A DNA stretch of 64,000 nt from Candidatus Planktophila lacus (GCF_002287925.1 NZ_CP016769.1:1116001-1180000); one strand, 5' to 3'. Positions 50,041 to 59,924 are shown, numbered from the stretch's first letter. The notes: a model not told the origin generated them from the letters alone. Numbers and translations: made by a program.

Positions 50041-51048
50041 TTATTTATGCTTGTGTTTATGCAGGTGGGTGCCCGCGACCCCGGCAGGATTGATAACCAC
50101 GGTCAAAATCAATAAGAGGCTAGATACCAGGGCGGGCATGAAGTTAGAGACTTGCTCGCTTAATTCGAATTGGTGAAGCACCGCATCGATCCAATCCGGC
50201 AGGAATACAACGATTACCGTTCCGATAAAGGCTCCGAAGATGCTGCGAATGCCACCAAGAACTGCAGCTGTGAGAAGTAATAGCGAAAGTGAAACTGGGT
50301 AAACGCTGGGACCGACCAAACCGCGCAATCCGTAAAGGGCGCCAGAAAGACCAGCGAAGGTTGCCGATACAACGAAGACAAATATTTTTTGGCGCGAGAA
50401 GTTGACGCCACTTAGCGCTGCTGCTGTTTCGTTATCTCTAATCGCGCGCCACATACGACCAGTACGTGAGAGCAAAATATTGGAGGCCAAGAACAACGCG
50501 ATCGCTGCAAATGGAAGTGCTACATAGAGCTGCCATTGTTCGTAACTTGGTTCGCCAAATAAATTTGTAAACCAAACTGGTGGATAACCAACATCTACCG
50601 GTAGTCCCTCATCGCCTTTAAGCACCGACATAAATCGGTTCGCCAGAGTTGGGATCGCAAGAGCGATAACAAGAGTTGTGCCTGCAAGATATGGCCCAGT
50701 TAAGCGCGCTGCTGCAATTCCCAAGAGCAGACCGGCAAGTGCTGATCCAACTATCGCCAAAGGAATTGCTACCCATAGCGAGTAGCTCTGATTGATCATC
50801 AATAGCGCCATGCAATATCCGCCCACCGCCATTAACGCGCCTTGACCAAGTGAGAGTTGGCCAGAGATTCCGGTTAACAAAGTTACGGAAAGGACTCCGA
50901 TAAAGAGTATGAGAACTAAAGCCAACTGGGCTTGGTTGTAGGCATCGAAAGTAGATGCCGCGAAGAGAATTGCTACGACAAAAAAGATTGTCCGGCGCAG
51001 ACTCTTGCGAGCGATCGAGTGGTTCTTGGCTTTAGACACGGCGCGCAT
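50041..51048 (-). CDS. livM: Liv-type ABC transporter permease LivM
   Basis: A 335-residue polytopic permease with about nine to ten hydrophobic helices. The family signature GISGQLSLGQGALMAVGGYCMAL occurs near residue 60, and FSRQKIFVFVVSATFAGLSGALYG is the conserved loop and helix; GGIRSIFGAFIGTVIVVFLPDW follows. A strong GGGAG six bases before ATG 51048 decides the start, 21 bases inside a longer frame and overlapping livH by 17 bases. The tail THLHKHKHK is histidine and lysine rich. A 184-base gap with a symmetric promoter separates it from the binding protein. Confidence 0.9.
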   Translation of the reverse strand: MRAVSKAKNHSIARKSLRRTIFFVVAILFAASTFDAYNQAQLALVLILFIGVLSVTLLTGISGQLSLGQGALMAVGGYCMALLMINQSYSLWVAIPLAIVGSALAGLLLGIAAARLTGPYLAGTTLVIALAIPTLANRFMSVLKGDEGLPVDVGYPPVWFTNLFGEPSYEQWQLYVALPFAAIALFLASNILLSRTGRMWRAIRDNETAAALSGVNFSRQKIFVFVVSATFAGLSGALYGLRGLVGPSVYPVSLSLLLLTAAVLGGIRSIFGAFIGTVIVVFLPDWIDAVLHQFELSEQVSNFMPALVSSLLLILTVVINPAGVAGTHLHKHKHK

Positions 51049-51943
51049 CCTTTGCTCCCAAGATTCCACGTGGACGAATAATCAAGACCAGAATCAATAC
51101 CGCCAAGATCGCTAAGAAAACATCTTCCGGTGTGTCATAGAAGCTAACAAATGAGATAACCATTCCGACAAGGAAGCCGCCAATTACAGCACCAGCCGGG
51201 CTATCAAGTCCGCCTACAACTGCTGCGGTAAAGCCGATGATCAAAACTAAATCCAAAGTATTCGGTGAAAGGTTTGAAGTTGGCGTAATCAGAAGGCCAG
51301 CAAGTGAAGATGCCGCACCAGAAAACGCCCAGCTAAGTGAGCGAGTGAAGTTAGTTCTAATTCCACTGAGTCGAGCAACCTCTGAATTCAAAGCTGTGGC
51401 GCGCATTGCAAGTCCTACGCCGGTTTTCTTAAAGAAGAGCGTCGTTAAAGCCAAGGTAGATAAAACAACGGTAATTACAAATACATCGAATGAGGTAAAT
51501 GGCATCACATTGCCAGCAACGGTGAAACCTTCTTGCGCATATGGCGCTGGAAACCCTCGTTCCTCAGCAGCCCAAATAATTCCTGCTAAAGCTTGTAGAA
51601 CTCCCAAAATACCAAGGGATGCGATTACCGGAATCGCCGCGCGCATTGATTCGCTGCTCAAAAGTTCGGTCTTCTTTTTATTGGATAGTGGGCGCATTAC
51701 CAAGATATCTAACAAGGCTCCCATTACAGCGCCTACTAAAATTGCAACAACAAATGCCAACCAGTAAGAATTTCCATTGGTAATCATGGTCGATGCGATG
51801 TAAGTGCTAAACATCGCTTGGCCCATCTGGGCATAGTTAAGGATTCCAGCTCCGCGCCAAACGATGACAAGACCCAGTGCAACTAATGCATAAATTGCTC
51901 CGCGAGATGTGCCAGAGAACAGGGCCGCTAGAAATGTATCCAT
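51032..51943 (-). CDS. livH: Liv-type ABC transporter permease LivH
   Basis: A 303-residue membrane permease. It starts with FLAALFSGTSRGAIYALVALGLVIVWRGAGILNYAQMGQAM, the typical LivH N-terminus, and has LSWAFSGAASSLAGLLITPTSNLSP and AAVVGGLDSPAGAVIGGFLVG, the conserved pore-side loop. It shares one base with the livF stop and overlaps livM, so livG-livF-livH-livM are translationally coupled. Confidence 0.92.
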   Translation of the reverse strand: MDTFLAALFSGTSRGAIYALVALGLVIVWRGAGILNYAQMGQAMFSTYIASTMITNGNSYWLAFVVAILVGAVMGALLDILVMRPLSNKKKTELLSSESMRAAIPVIASLGILGVLQALAGIIWAAEERGFPAPYAQEGFTVAGNVMPFTSFDVFVITVVLSTLALTTLFFKKTGVGLAMRATALNSEVARLSGIRTNFTRSLSWAFSGAASSLAGLLITPTSNLSPNTLDLVLIIGFTAAVVGGLDSPAGAVIGGFLVGMVISFVSFYDTPEDVFLAILAVLILVLIIRPRGILGAKDARRV

Positions 51944-52656
51944 CAGTACCCCAAATATGCGGCGCGCAAATTAGCATCCGCCCTTAACTCAGCTGCTGGT
52001 CGATCGGCAACGACTTTGCCAAGTGCCAAAAGAACTCCGTGATCGGCTACGCCAAGTGCCGTATTGGCATTTTGTTCAACTAGTAAAACTGTGAGACCAG
52101 TTGTGCGACAGAGAATATTTATTGAATCAATGATCTGTTCTACAACTAACGGTGCAAGGCCAAGAGATGGTTCATCTAAAAGCAGTAACTTGGGGCGCGA
52201 AACCAGCGCGCGACTAATGGCCAACATCTGACGTTCGCCACCTGAGAGAGTTCCAGCCAACTGTTTGCGGCGTTCTTTCAAACGAGGAAATAGTTCGAAC
52301 ATCTCATCCTGTGCAGCAATTACATCTGCTTTGAATTTACGGCGCCGAAATAGCGATCCCATTGAGATATTTTCTTCAACGGTTAACTCTGAGATAACGG
52401 CGTGGCCTTCAGGAACATGGGCGATGCCATCTCGCACAATATCTTCGGCGCGCTTGCCGATTAGAGATTTTCCGCTCCAGGTGATTGAGCCAGACGCTGG
52501 ATGTTCTAGGCCAGAGATGGTGCGTAACAAAGTGCTCTTACCGGCGCCGTTTGCACCGATAACTGTTGTTATCTTCGATTCTTGTGCTGTAAACGAAACG
52601 CCGTCGAGTGCAATTACCGAACCAAAACTGGTTACTAAATCTTTAACTTCAAGCAT
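51943..52656 (-). CDS. livF: Liv-type ABC transporter ATPase LivF
   Basis: A 237-residue ATPase: Walker A GANGAGKST, HVPEGHAVISELTVEEN (PEGR-type LivF motif, here PEGH), signature LSGGERQMLAISRAL, Walker B LLLDEPSLGLAPLVV and LVEQNANTAL with the switch region. Overlaps livG by eight bases. Forms a heterodimer with LivG. Confidence 0.93.
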   Translation of the reverse strand: MLEVKDLVTSFGSVIALDGVSFTAQESKITTVIGANGAGKSTLLRTISGLEHPASGSITWSGKSLIGKRAEDIVRDGIAHVPEGHAVISELTVEENISMGSLFRRRKFKADVIAAQDEMFELFPRLKERRKQLAGTLSGGERQMLAISRALVSRPKLLLLDEPSLGLAPLVVEQIIDSINILCRTTGLTVLLVEQNANTALGVADHGVLLALGKVVADRPAAELRADANLRAAYLGY

Positions 52657-53437
52657 TGTTGACTCCTAATTGATCGGTGCCACTTTGATTTGAAGTTCCA
52701 AGATATGCCGCAAGAACTGCTGGGTCGCGCTTAACGGTATCGAAGGATCCGCTGGCGATAACTTTGCCAAAATTCAATACGTAGACTTGATCTGAAATCG
52801 CACCAATGAAATCAACGTGGTGCTCAACGATGATAATTGCACAGCGTTGCTTTAACTGCCTTAGCAAGTCGGCGAACTTATCAATATCATCTTGGCCAAG
52901 TCCAGCAGCTGGTTCATCAAGAAGTAAAATCTTTGGTTCTGAAACTAGAGCTCTTGCAATGGATACGCGCTTTGTTTCGGGATACGTTAACTCTGATGGC
53001 GTCTTATCTGCTAAATCCAGCGCTCCTGCCCAGGCCAGCGCATCTTGTGCTTTAGCGCGGAGTTTGCGTTCTGATTTTGCAGATAGCCCAAAGAGATCTT
53101 TTAGGAAATTGCTCTCACGCTTCTTATCTGCACCCATCATGACATTTTCAATAACACTTAACCCGCTAAATAGACCAACGCCTTGCAAGGTACGGCTTAT
53201 CTCAAAATTTGCTAGCTCGTAACTTTTTAGCCAATCAACTTTCTTGCCATGGATTGAGATCTCACCAGATGTCGGTGCGACTAAGCCTGAGATGCAATTA
53301 AACAAAGTGGTCTTGCCTGCGCCATTTGGACCAATTAGCCCAACGATCGAATTAGGCGCAACGTCGATGAAAACATCATCGAGGGCAATGAGTCCACCAA
53401 AGTTGACTCGTAAATTTGCAATCGCTAAAACGCTCAT
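52649..53437 (-). CDS. livG: Liv-type ABC transporter ATPase LivG
   Basis: A 262-residue ATPase: Walker A GPNGAGKTT, then FEISRTLQGVGLFSGLSVIENVMMG (LivG usually reads ARTFQ here), Walker B ILLLDEPAAGLGQDDID and IIIVEHHVDFIGAISDQV. The signature region is LTYPETKRVSIARAL instead of LSGG or LPYG; the family tolerates this (LPYGxQRRLEIARAL), but this copy is unusually divergent. Its ATG overlaps the alr stop by four bases, placing the transporter in the alr operon. Confidence 0.9.
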   Translation of the reverse strand: MSVLAIANLRVNFGGLIALDDVFIDVAPNSIVGLIGPNGAGKTTLFNCISGLVAPTSGEISIHGKKVDWLKSYELANFEISRTLQGVGLFSGLSVIENVMMGADKKRESNFLKDLFGLSAKSERKLRAKAQDALAWAGALDLADKTPSELTYPETKRVSIARALVSEPKILLLDEPAAGLGQDDIDKFADLLRQLKQRCAIIIVEHHVDFIGAISDQVYVLNFGKVIASGSFDTVKRDPAVLAAYLGTSNQSGTDQLGVNNA

Positions 53438-54534
53438 GGTTCGTAAATTCTAGGCACACGCGGGCCAATTCGGGTAACTATCTCGTAATTAATTGAGCCC
53501 GAAGCTGCACCCCAATCATCTGCCGTGTACTCACCATCTGCACCGGATCCGAAAACTGTGACCCAATCCCCAGATTGCGCAGTGGAATCCGCTCCTAGAT
53601 CAACAACGAATTGATCCATAGATACTCGTCCAATAATTTGTGCTTTTCCTCCCAGAAAACTCACACCCGCGCTTTGTGCAACACGTGGAATTCCATCGGC
53701 ATATCCCATCGCTACCAGACCCAGTTTGGTCGCTGACTTTGTAACAGCCGTTGCTCCGTAACCAACTGGGCTTCCGGCGGGAACTTTCTTTACAAGATGT
53801 AACTTGGCGCGCAAAGTCATCGCAGGAATTAGCCCAAGTTCTTTAGATGTACCGAGTGTTTTTACATCTGGACTAAGGCCATACATCGCAATTCCGGTAC
53901 GCACCATGTCGAAGCTGGATGCTTCATCAACTAGCGTGGCAGCAGAGTTTGAAAGGTGGCGAATCAAATTTGGGTATCCAAAAGATTCAAGGGATGCAAC
54001 CATCTTTTTAAATCTATTTAACTGACTTAAATTTTGTGGCTGTCCAGGTTCATCTGCGCGCGCGAAATGGGAGAAGATTCCAACTATCTCAACCCCGTGC
54101 AGATGGAGCGCATCAATCTTCGGCCATTCATCTAGAAATCCGCCGCGAGTCATTCCGGTATCAACTTCTAAATGAACGCGCGGACGCTTGCTGCTCTTTA
54201 CTGCGCTAACTTCATCCAACGCCTTTATTGATGCAACTGCTATATCGATGTCGTTATCTACCGCGCTTTGAAAATCTGATCCCGGTGGAACTAACCATGC
54301 CAAGATCGGTGCAGTTATTCCAGCAGCGCGAAGTGCGATCGCTTCTTCAAGGAGTGCAACACCTAACCAAGTAGCTTCGCCATCAAGTGCCGCTTTTGCA
54401 ACTGGCACGAGCCCGTGTCCATAAGCATCTGCTTTCACAACTGCCATTAAATCAACGCCAGCTTTCGCTTTTAGCGTTGCCACATTTGCTTTAATTGCAG
54501 AGAGATTTACTACTGCTTCTGCGCGATTTGTCAT
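53434..54534 (-). CDS. alr: Alanine racemase
   Basis: PLP enzyme interconverting L- and D-alanine for peptidoglycan. The 366-residue protein has [17 protein letters not shown] with the Schiff-base lysine near residue 34, [20 protein letters not shown], and the catalytic tyrosine loop [10 protein letters not shown], with [10 protein letters not shown]-like [14 protein letters not shown]. It overlaps acpS upstream and livG downstream by four bases each. In the usual actinobacterial order, alr is followed by tsaE. Confidence 0.94.
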   Translation of the reverse strand: MTNRAEAVVNLSAIKANVATLKAKAGVDLMAVVKADAYGHGLVPVAKAALDGEATWLGVALLEEAIALRAAGITAPILAWLVPPGSDFQSAVDNDIDIAVASIKALDEVSAVKSSKRPRVHLEVDTGMTRGGFLDEWPKIDALHLHGVEIVGIFSHFARADEPGQPQNLSQLNRFKKMVASLESFGYPNLIRHLSNSAATLVDEASSFDMVRTGIAMYGLSPDVKTLGTSKELGLIPAMTLRAKLHLVKKVPAGSPVGYGATAVTKSATKLGLVAMGYADGIPRVAQSAGVSFLGGKAQIIGRVSMDQFVVDLGADSTAQSGDWVTVFGSGADGEYTADDWGAASGSINYEIVTRIGPRVPRIYEP

Positions 54535-54872
54535 CGCTCCACCACCACCATCGCCGATGCGATTCCGGCGTCATGAGAGAGTGAGAGATGCACGCGCGCA
54601 CCATCTACTAGCACTGCGATCTCGCCGCGAAAGAGAAAGTCTGGTTTACCGCTCTCGTGATTTATGACTTCGGCTTCGTGCCAAGAAAGTCCATGGCCAG
54701 CGTTAAGCGCTTTCGCTAAAGCCTCTTTGGCAGCAAAGCGCGCTGCCAGTGAATGAATTGGTTTTACTTGTTCAGCAGGAGTAAATAACTTTTCGCGTAG
54801 AGATGGGGTGCGCTCGAGTGATTGGGAGAATCGCTCGATATCAACGACATCTATTCCAATCCCATCGATCAT
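54531..54872 (-). CDS. acpS: Holo-[acyl-carrier-protein] synthase
   Basis: Transfers 4'-phosphopantetheine to acyl carrier protein. The 113 residues include [15 protein letters not shown] (metal aspartate) and [15 protein letters not shown] (glutamate and lysine), with [15 protein letters not shown] at the end. The start codon follows TAGACT by seven bases (54885-54880) with no ribosome-binding site, which predicts a leaderless transcript for acpS-alr-liv. Confidence 0.93.
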   Translation of the reverse strand: MIDGIGIDVVDIERFSQSLERTPSLREKLFTPAEQVKPIHSLAARFAAKEALAKALNAGHGLSWHEAEVINHESGKPDFLFRGEIAVLVDGARVHLSLSHDAGIASAMVVVER

Positions 54873-54885
54873 GGGATGGAGTCTA
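54873..54885 (-). promoter_or_regulatory. Leaderless-type promoter of acpS
   Basis: TAGACT (54885-54880 on minus) then seven bases to the acpS ATG, the same arrangement as for pcrA. The -35 region is weak. No ribosome-binding site is present. Confidence 0.4.
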
Positions 54886-54892
54886 ATTGGCG

Positions 54893-55561
54893 TTAGGAGA
54901 GTTGGCTATTAGATGGGTAATAGCGATCTACCGCGATCACCAAAACCAAGAGAGATGCGCCGATGAATAAACCGCCGAGTAGATCCGAGAACCAATGAGT
55001 GTCGCGGACTAAAGAGACTATGCAAACGGTCAAACTAATTGTGGCAACGCCTGCGCTAGCCAGACGGCCGCGATAACGATCGACGTGGGCATAGCGATAA
55101 ATTAAATATGCAAGGACTCCCCAAGTAAGAAGTGCATTTGAGGCATGGCCACTTGGGTATGACATTCCGCCGAAGTGAAGTAGATCGATTCCAACCTTTG
55201 GCTTGGTGCGACCTAGGCCAAATTTAAATAGACCTACAACTAAGTTAAGAGAGATCAACGAAAGAATTGCCAAATTCAGTGGACGCCAGGTTTTAAATCT
55301 CCGCGCAATGTAGAAAGCGGCGATAAGAAGTGCGGTAGCAGTAACGCCACGCAAACCAAGGTCATCTAATCTGCGAATAATGAATCCACTTACTCCACGA
55401 AATTCTGGACGCTCTAGATCATGGATCCATTTGTCGATTTCAATTAGCGGCCCATTAATGATTACTTGATGAGTAATTAGGAGAAATCCAGCAAATAGCG
55501 CTGCAGACCAGCGCGCAGCGCGCACCATCTGGGCGCGACGCGAATCAAGGACTGCCTGCAT
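54893..55561 (-). CDS. PAP2-family phosphatase, membrane-bound
   Basis: A 222-residue integral membrane phosphatase with about six helices. The three PAP2 motifs are visible: KFGLGRTKP (KxxxxxxRP variant), [10 protein letters not shown] (PSGH) and [14 protein letters not shown] (SRxxxxxHxxxD type). Members dephosphorylate undecaprenyl pyrophosphate or phosphatidate. Position by glmS/glmM and alr suggests recycling of the lipid carrier for cell-wall synthesis, an inference. It follows glmS by two bases. Confidence 0.85.
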   Translation of the reverse strand: MQAVLDSRRAQMVRAARWSAALFAGFLLITHQVIINGPLIEIDKWIHDLERPEFRGVSGFIIRRLDDLGLRGVTATALLIAAFYIARRFKTWRPLNLAILSLISLNLVVGLFKFGLGRTKPKVGIDLLHFGGMSYPSGHASNALLTWGVLAYLIYRYAHVDRYRGRLASAGVATISLTVCIVSLVRDTHWFSDLLGGLFIGASLLVLVIAVDRYYPSNSQLS

Positions 55562-55563
55562 AA

Positions 55564-57408
55564 TTATTCGACCGTTACTGATTTAGCTAAATTGCGTGGC
55601 TGATCAACATCATTTCCGCGCGCAATCGCCATTTCGTAGGCAAAGACTTGTAGGGGAACTGTGGCCAAGATTGGTTGAAAGAGCGGTGAGCACGCTGGGA
55701 TGCGAATGATGTGTTCTGCGCCAACAACTTCAGCGCCTTCGTGTGCGATGACAATTACGCGCGCACCACGAGCTTTCACTTCTTGGATATTGCTAAGCAT
55801 CTTTTCATCTAGTGAGTGATCGCTGCCGGAAGGCAAGATCGCGATTACGGGCGTGCCTTTTTCGGCATCGATTAACGCGATCGAACCGTGCTTGAGCTCT
55901 CCCCCAGCAAATCCTTCCGCGTGGATATATGCGAGTTCCTTCAGCTTCAAAGCACCTTCTAGAACAACTGGGTAACCAATATTGCGACCGATAAAGAGAA
56001 CGGTTTCAGATTTTGCAAAAGTGCGAGTAAGTGCGCGAAGTGGTTCGACGGTTTCGAGGATTTGTTCGATCTTGCCTGGTAGTTCGAGCATTTCGTTGTA
56101 AAGATCGCGAACCTGAGCATCGGTTAACTCACCACGAACCTGTGCCAAATGCAGACCAATTAAATCAACGGCAACGATCTGGGTTAGCAGCGCTTTAGTT
56201 GAAGCGACTGCAATTTCAGGACCGGCATGTGTGTAAAGAACGGCATCTGATTCGCGCGGAATCGTTGAGCTATTTGTATTGCAGATCGCAAGTACTCGCG
56301 CACCCGCAGCCTTAGCATGGCGGATAGCCATCAAGGTATCCATCGTTTCGCCAGATTGAGAAATGGCGATAACTAAAGTGTTGGAATCAATGATCGGATC
56401 GCGGTAGCGATATTCGCTGGCAATTTCTACTTCTACAGAAATCTTCGCCCATTTTTCAATTACATATTTAGCGATCATTCCTGCGTGATAAGCGGTTCCA
56501 CAAGCGATTACAACAATCTTCTTGAGCGCTTTAATTTCAGCCTCTGACATATGTAATTCATCGAGTTCGATCTTGCCGTTATCTGTTAAGCGGCCAATCA
56601 AAGTGTCGGCAACTGCCTTGGGTTGCTCGAAGATCTCCTTGAGCATGAAGTGGGAGTATCCACCTTTTTGCGCAGATGCTGAATCCCAAGTAATTGCATA
56701 TTCCTTGGGAACTACTGCTTTGCCATCTAAGCCAATGATGCTGATGCCAGCTGGCGTCATGGTGATGATCTCGTCTTGGCCAAGTTCTACCGCGCGCTTG
56801 GTGTAATCGATAAAGGCTGCAACATCGGAGGCCATAAAGTTTTCGCCATCGCCTAAACCAACAACGAGCGGTGAATTGCGGCGTACTCCAACAATTACTT
56901 CAGGGGCATCGGCGTGAACTGCAACGAGAGTAAATGAGCCGCGTAAGCGCTTTACCGCATCTAACATCGCAGCAGTTAAATCGCCGCCATGAGATTTACG
57001 AAGTTCAGAGAGTAAATGTGCAACTGATTCAGTGTCAGTATCTGATGAAAATTCGTGGCCGCGTGATTGGAGCTCGGCCTTTAGCTCTGAATAATTCTCG
57101 ATGATGCCGTTATGGATAACGGCAAGCTTTCCTTCATTGTCAGTGTGCGGATGTGCGTTGCGATCTGTTGGTCCACCATGTGTTGCCCAACGAGTGTGGC
57201 CAATTCCAGAGTGAACAACCGGCATATTTGCAGGCAGTGAGCCTTCAAGATTTGTTAACTTACCGGCGCGCTTTTCAATAAATAGAGCGCCCGATGTACC
57301 AAGTGCGATTCCGGCTGAGTCGTAACCACGATATTCAAGGCGACGTAGACCTTCGATGAGCGGAGTAATTGCAGACTGTGGCCCTGTGTAACCCACAATT
57401 CCGCACAC
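55564..57408 (-). CDS. glmS: Glutamine--fructose-6-phosphate aminotransferase (isomerising)
   Basis: Makes glucosamine 6-phosphate, the first step to UDP-GlcNAc. The 614 residues start MCGIVGYTGPQ, in which Cys2 is the amidotransferase nucleophile, with GHTRWATHGGPTDRNAHPH; two SIS domains follow (ACGTAYHAGMIAKYVIE, AISQSGETMDTL), and the C-terminus is PRNLAKSVTVE. It follows glmM by six bases. No glmS ribozyme-like leader is seen. Confidence 0.96.
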   Translation of the reverse strand: MCGIVGYTGPQSAITPLIEGLRRLEYRGYDSAGIALGTSGALFIEKRAGKLTNLEGSLPANMPVVHSGIGHTRWATHGGPTDRNAHPHTDNEGKLAVIHNGIIENYSELKAELQSRGHEFSSDTDTESVAHLLSELRKSHGGDLTAAMLDAVKRLRGSFTLVAVHADAPEVIVGVRRNSPLVVGLGDGENFMASDVAAFIDYTKRAVELGQDEIITMTPAGISIIGLDGKAVVPKEYAITWDSASAQKGGYSHFMLKEIFEQPKAVADTLIGRLTDNGKIELDELHMSEAEIKALKKIVVIACGTAYHAGMIAKYVIEKWAKISVEVEIASEYRYRDPIIDSNTLVIAISQSGETMDTLMAIRHAKAAGARVLAICNTNSSTIPRESDAVLYTHAGPEIAVASTKALLTQIVAVDLIGLHLAQVRGELTDAQVRDLYNEMLELPGKIEQILETVEPLRALTRTFAKSETVLFIGRNIGYPVVLEGALKLKELAYIHAEGFAGGELKHGSIALIDAEKGTPVIAILPSGSDHSLDEKMLSNIQEVKARGARVIVIAHEGAEVVGAEHIIRIPACSPLFQPILATVPLQVFAYEMAIARGNDVDQPRNLAKSVTVE

Positions 57409-57414
57409 TGTTAT

Positions 57415-58791
57415 CTACCCCAGCTCTGATTGAACGACCTTTGCCAAGTCGTTTGCTATTTCGCTGGCTAGGTTATCACTCTGGGCTTCAACCATCACGC
57501 GGACAAGCGGTTCGGTGCCAGATGCTCTTAATAAAACGCGACCATGTTCGCCAAGTTTTGCCTCTGCCGCTGAAACCGCTGCCTTAATCACTGCAGAATC
57601 TGCAAGACGCTCTTTGGCAACGTTCTTAACATTTACCAATACTTGTGGGAAACGCACCAATGTTGATGCAAGATCTTGCAAAGGTTGACCTGATTTAACA
57701 ACTTCTTGCGCAAGTGCAAGAGCGGTCAATATTCCATCGCCCGTTGTTGCGAATTCGCGCATGATTAAGTGGCCAGATTGTTCTCCGCCAAGTGAATAGC
57801 CTTTTTCCAGCATCTTCTCTAATACATAACGATCGCCAACGGCAGTTGTTTCAACGTTGATATCTGCGTTCTTCATGGCATGGAAGAAGCCGAGGTTGCT
57901 CATCACAGTTGCCACAATCGTGTTTGATTTCAGCGAACCAGATGCTTTAAATCCGCGCGCCAAAATAGTCATGATTGCATCACCATCGACCTCATTGCCT
58001 TGCGCATCTATCGCTAGCGCACGGTCGGCATCGCCATCGTGGGCAATTCCAAAATCAGCGCCTTCGCGAAGCACTGCAGTGCGAAGCTGGTGTAAATGTG
58101 TAGAGCCGCAATCATCGTTGATATTCCAGCCATCTGGGGCATCGAAGATTGAGATTACTTCGGCACCTGCGCGGCGGTAAGTATCAGGTGCAACAGTTGA
58201 AGATGCGCCATTTGCACAATCGACGACGATCTTTAAACCCTTTAGCGGTGTTGAAACGGATGAGAGAAGGTGTGAGATATAACGTTCGCGAGCGCTTTCA
58301 TCGTTGATCGCACGTCCCACACCGCTGCCGGTAGGGCGCTCCCATGGTTCGCCGATGCGCGCTTCGATCGCTGCTTCAATGGAATCGTCTAACTTTCCGC
58401 CACCGCGTGAAAATAACTTAATGCCGTTATCGGGCATTGGATTGTGTGATGCCGAAATCATTACGCCGAGGTCGGCACCGGATTCGGCAACTAAATGTGC
58501 AATTGCAGGAGTTGGTAGAACTCCTACGCGATAGACATCAACGCCGGCACTAGTTAGACCAGCAACAACTGCTGCTTCTAGGAATTCACCAGATGCGCGT
58601 GAGTCATGGCCGACGATTGCTATAGGTCGAGAATTGCTTGCAATCTCGCCAGAAGAACTAGGCCGGTGTGATTTATTAGGATTTGTTTCGACGAGAATAT
58701 GTGCAGCGGCAACGGCGACATCAAGTGCTAATTCAGCAGTTAAATCACGATTGGCTAAGCCACGTATTCCATCGGTTCCAAAGAGTGCCAC
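57415..58791 (-). CDS. glmM: Phosphoglucosamine mutase
   Basis: Converts glucosamine 6-phosphate to the 1-phosphate. The 458-residue protein begins MALFGTDGIRG, has the phosphoserine loop ISASHNPMPDNGIKLF, metal-binding AHDGDADRAL, sugar-binding GGEQSGHLIM and phosphate loop RASGTEPLVRVMV. The start is GTG, with AAAGG upstream. It lies 18 bases past rpsI, so ribosomal and cell-wall genes may share transcription. Confidence 0.95.
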   Translation of the reverse strand: MALFGTDGIRGLANRDLTAELALDVAVAAAHILVETNPNKSHRPSSSGEIASNSRPIAIVGHDSRASGEFLEAAVVAGLTSAGVDVYRVGVLPTPAIAHLVAESGADLGVMISASHNPMPDNGIKLFSRGGGKLDDSIEAAIEARIGEPWERPTGSGVGRAINDESARERYISHLLSSVSTPLKGLKIVVDCANGASSTVAPDTYRRAGAEVISIFDAPDGWNINDDCGSTHLHQLRTAVLREGADFGIAHDGDADRALAIDAQGNEVDGDAIMTILARGFKASGSLKSNTIVATVMSNLGFFHAMKNADINVETTAVGDRYVLEKMLEKGYSLGGEQSGHLIMREFATTGDGILTALALAQEVVKSGQPLQDLASTLVRFPQVLVNVKNVAKERLADSAVIKAAVSAAEAKLGEHGRVLLRASGTEPLVRVMVEAQSDNLASEIANDLAKVVQSELG

Positions 58792-58809
58792 GTTGGGGCG
58801 CCTTTGAAA

Positions 58810-59304
58810 TTAACGCTTGCTGTATTGCGAACGCTTACGGGCCTTCTTCAGACCGTACTTCTTGCGTTCGATAACACGTGCATCACGTGAAAGGAATCCA
58901 GCTTTCTTGAGCGCTGGACGGTGTGCTTCAACATCGATCTCGTTAAGTGAACGAGCAACGCCAAGACGAAGTGCACCGGCTTGACCAGATACTCCGCCAC
59001 CGTTGATACGAGCAAATACGTCGTACTGGCTTTCAGCACCAACAGTGCGGAATGGCTCAGAGACTAGTTGCTGGTGAACTTTATTTGGGAAATAGTTTTC
59101 CAGGGTCTTACCGTTTACAACCCAACGTCCTGTTCCAGGTACGAGACGAACGCGAGCGACTGCTTCTTTACGACGACCAGTGCCTGCACCAGGTGCCTTG
59201 ATTGCTGGGCGGTTAGTTGCAGCAGCTGGAGTTGCTGAAGAGTATGAAGTAGGAACTTCGTTCTCGTCTAGATCTGTAACTTCGTTATAAGTTGTATCTG
59301 ACAT
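58810..59304 (-). CDS. rpsI: 30S ribosomal protein S9
   Basis: A 164-residue S9 with an N-terminal acidic, Ala/Pro-rich extension of about 40 residues (to about [14 protein letters not shown]), then the core with [11 protein letters not shown] and the usual basic tail ending [11 protein letters not shown], which reaches the P-site tRNA. Extensions of this size are common in actinobacterial S9. Follows rplM after 14 bases. Confidence 0.96.
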   Translation of the reverse strand: MSDTTYNEVTDLDENEVPTSYSSATPAAATNRPAIKAPGAGTGRRKEAVARVRLVPGTGRWVVNGKTLENYFPNKVHQQLVSEPFRTVGAESQYDVFARINGGGVSGQAGALRLGVARSLNEIDVEAHRPALKKAGFLSRDARVIERKKYGLKKARKRSQYSKR

Positions 59305-59318
59305 TTGTTATGGGTCCC

Positions 59319-59771
59319 TTACTTTGCGATCTGTGAAACTTGAGTGAATACATATGGTGTTGGTGATTGAGCAGCGTGTGGGTGCTCAGGTCCTGCGTAA
59401 ACCTTTAGCTTTGATGCAACCTGCTGGCCAAGACGGTTCTTTGGAAGCATTCCCTTGATCGCCTTTTCAACAGCGCGTGTTGGGTGCTTTTCGATTAGCT
59501 CGCCGTAAACAGTTGAGCGAAGACCACCTGGGAAACCTGAGTGGCGGTGTTCAAACTTTGAAAGCGCTTTGTTTCCTGAAAGAGCAATCTTTTCTGCGTT
59601 GATGATTACAACAAAGTCGCCCATATCCATGTGTGGTGCAAATGTTGCCTTGTGCTTACCGCGAAGAAGAACAGCAGCATGTGTTGCAAGGCGGCCAAGA
59701 ACTACATCTTGTGCATCGATGACGTGCCATTTACGGACGACATCTCCGGCCTTAGGACTATATGTACGCAT
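59319..59771 (-). CDS. rplM: 50S ribosomal protein L13
   Basis: A 150-residue L13: [30 protein letters not shown], then [12 protein letters not shown] and [12 protein letters not shown]-like [29 protein letters not shown]. First gene of rplM-rpsI and perhaps of the onward glmM-glmS-alr region. Its promoter and an 85-base leader with a hairpin lie upstream. Confidence 0.96.
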   Translation of the reverse strand: MRTYSPKAGDVVRKWHVIDAQDVVLGRLATHAAVLLRGKHKATFAPHMDMGDFVVIINAEKIALSGNKALSKFEHRHSGFPGGLRSTVYGELIEKHPTRAVEKAIKGMLPKNRLGQQVASKLKVYAGPEHPHAAQSPTPYVFTQVSQIAK

Positions 59772-59790
59772 GCTTTATTACCTTCTTCTT

Positions 59791-59892
59791 CTTAGTTTGA
59801 ACTTAGTTTGAGCTCTTGGTTCTGCGGTTTTGCCTTCGGCGCCTTATCTGGCGCAGGGGATGAACTTTACCTTTCATGCGTAGCAGGGTCAA
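59791..59892 (-). promoter_or_regulatory. rplM promoter and leader
   Basis: On minus: TTGACC (59892-59887), 17 bases, TAAAGT (59869-59864), a strong match. The leader holds a GCGCC-N6-GGCGC hairpin (59839-59854) and an 11-base tandem repeat with units CTTAGTTTGA on the plus strand (59791-59811). A ribosome-binding site of AGAAGG type follows. Autoregulatory leaders of rplM-rpsI are known in other bacteria; here only structure is visible. Confidence 0.6.
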
Positions 59893-59924
59893 AATGGCCT
59901 AAATCCACGCATACCAGCCGCCCC

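Noticed and set aside
57409-57414. glmS ribozyme or amino-sugar riboswitch upstream of glmS
   Set aside because: Only six bases separate glmM and glmS, so there is no room for it.
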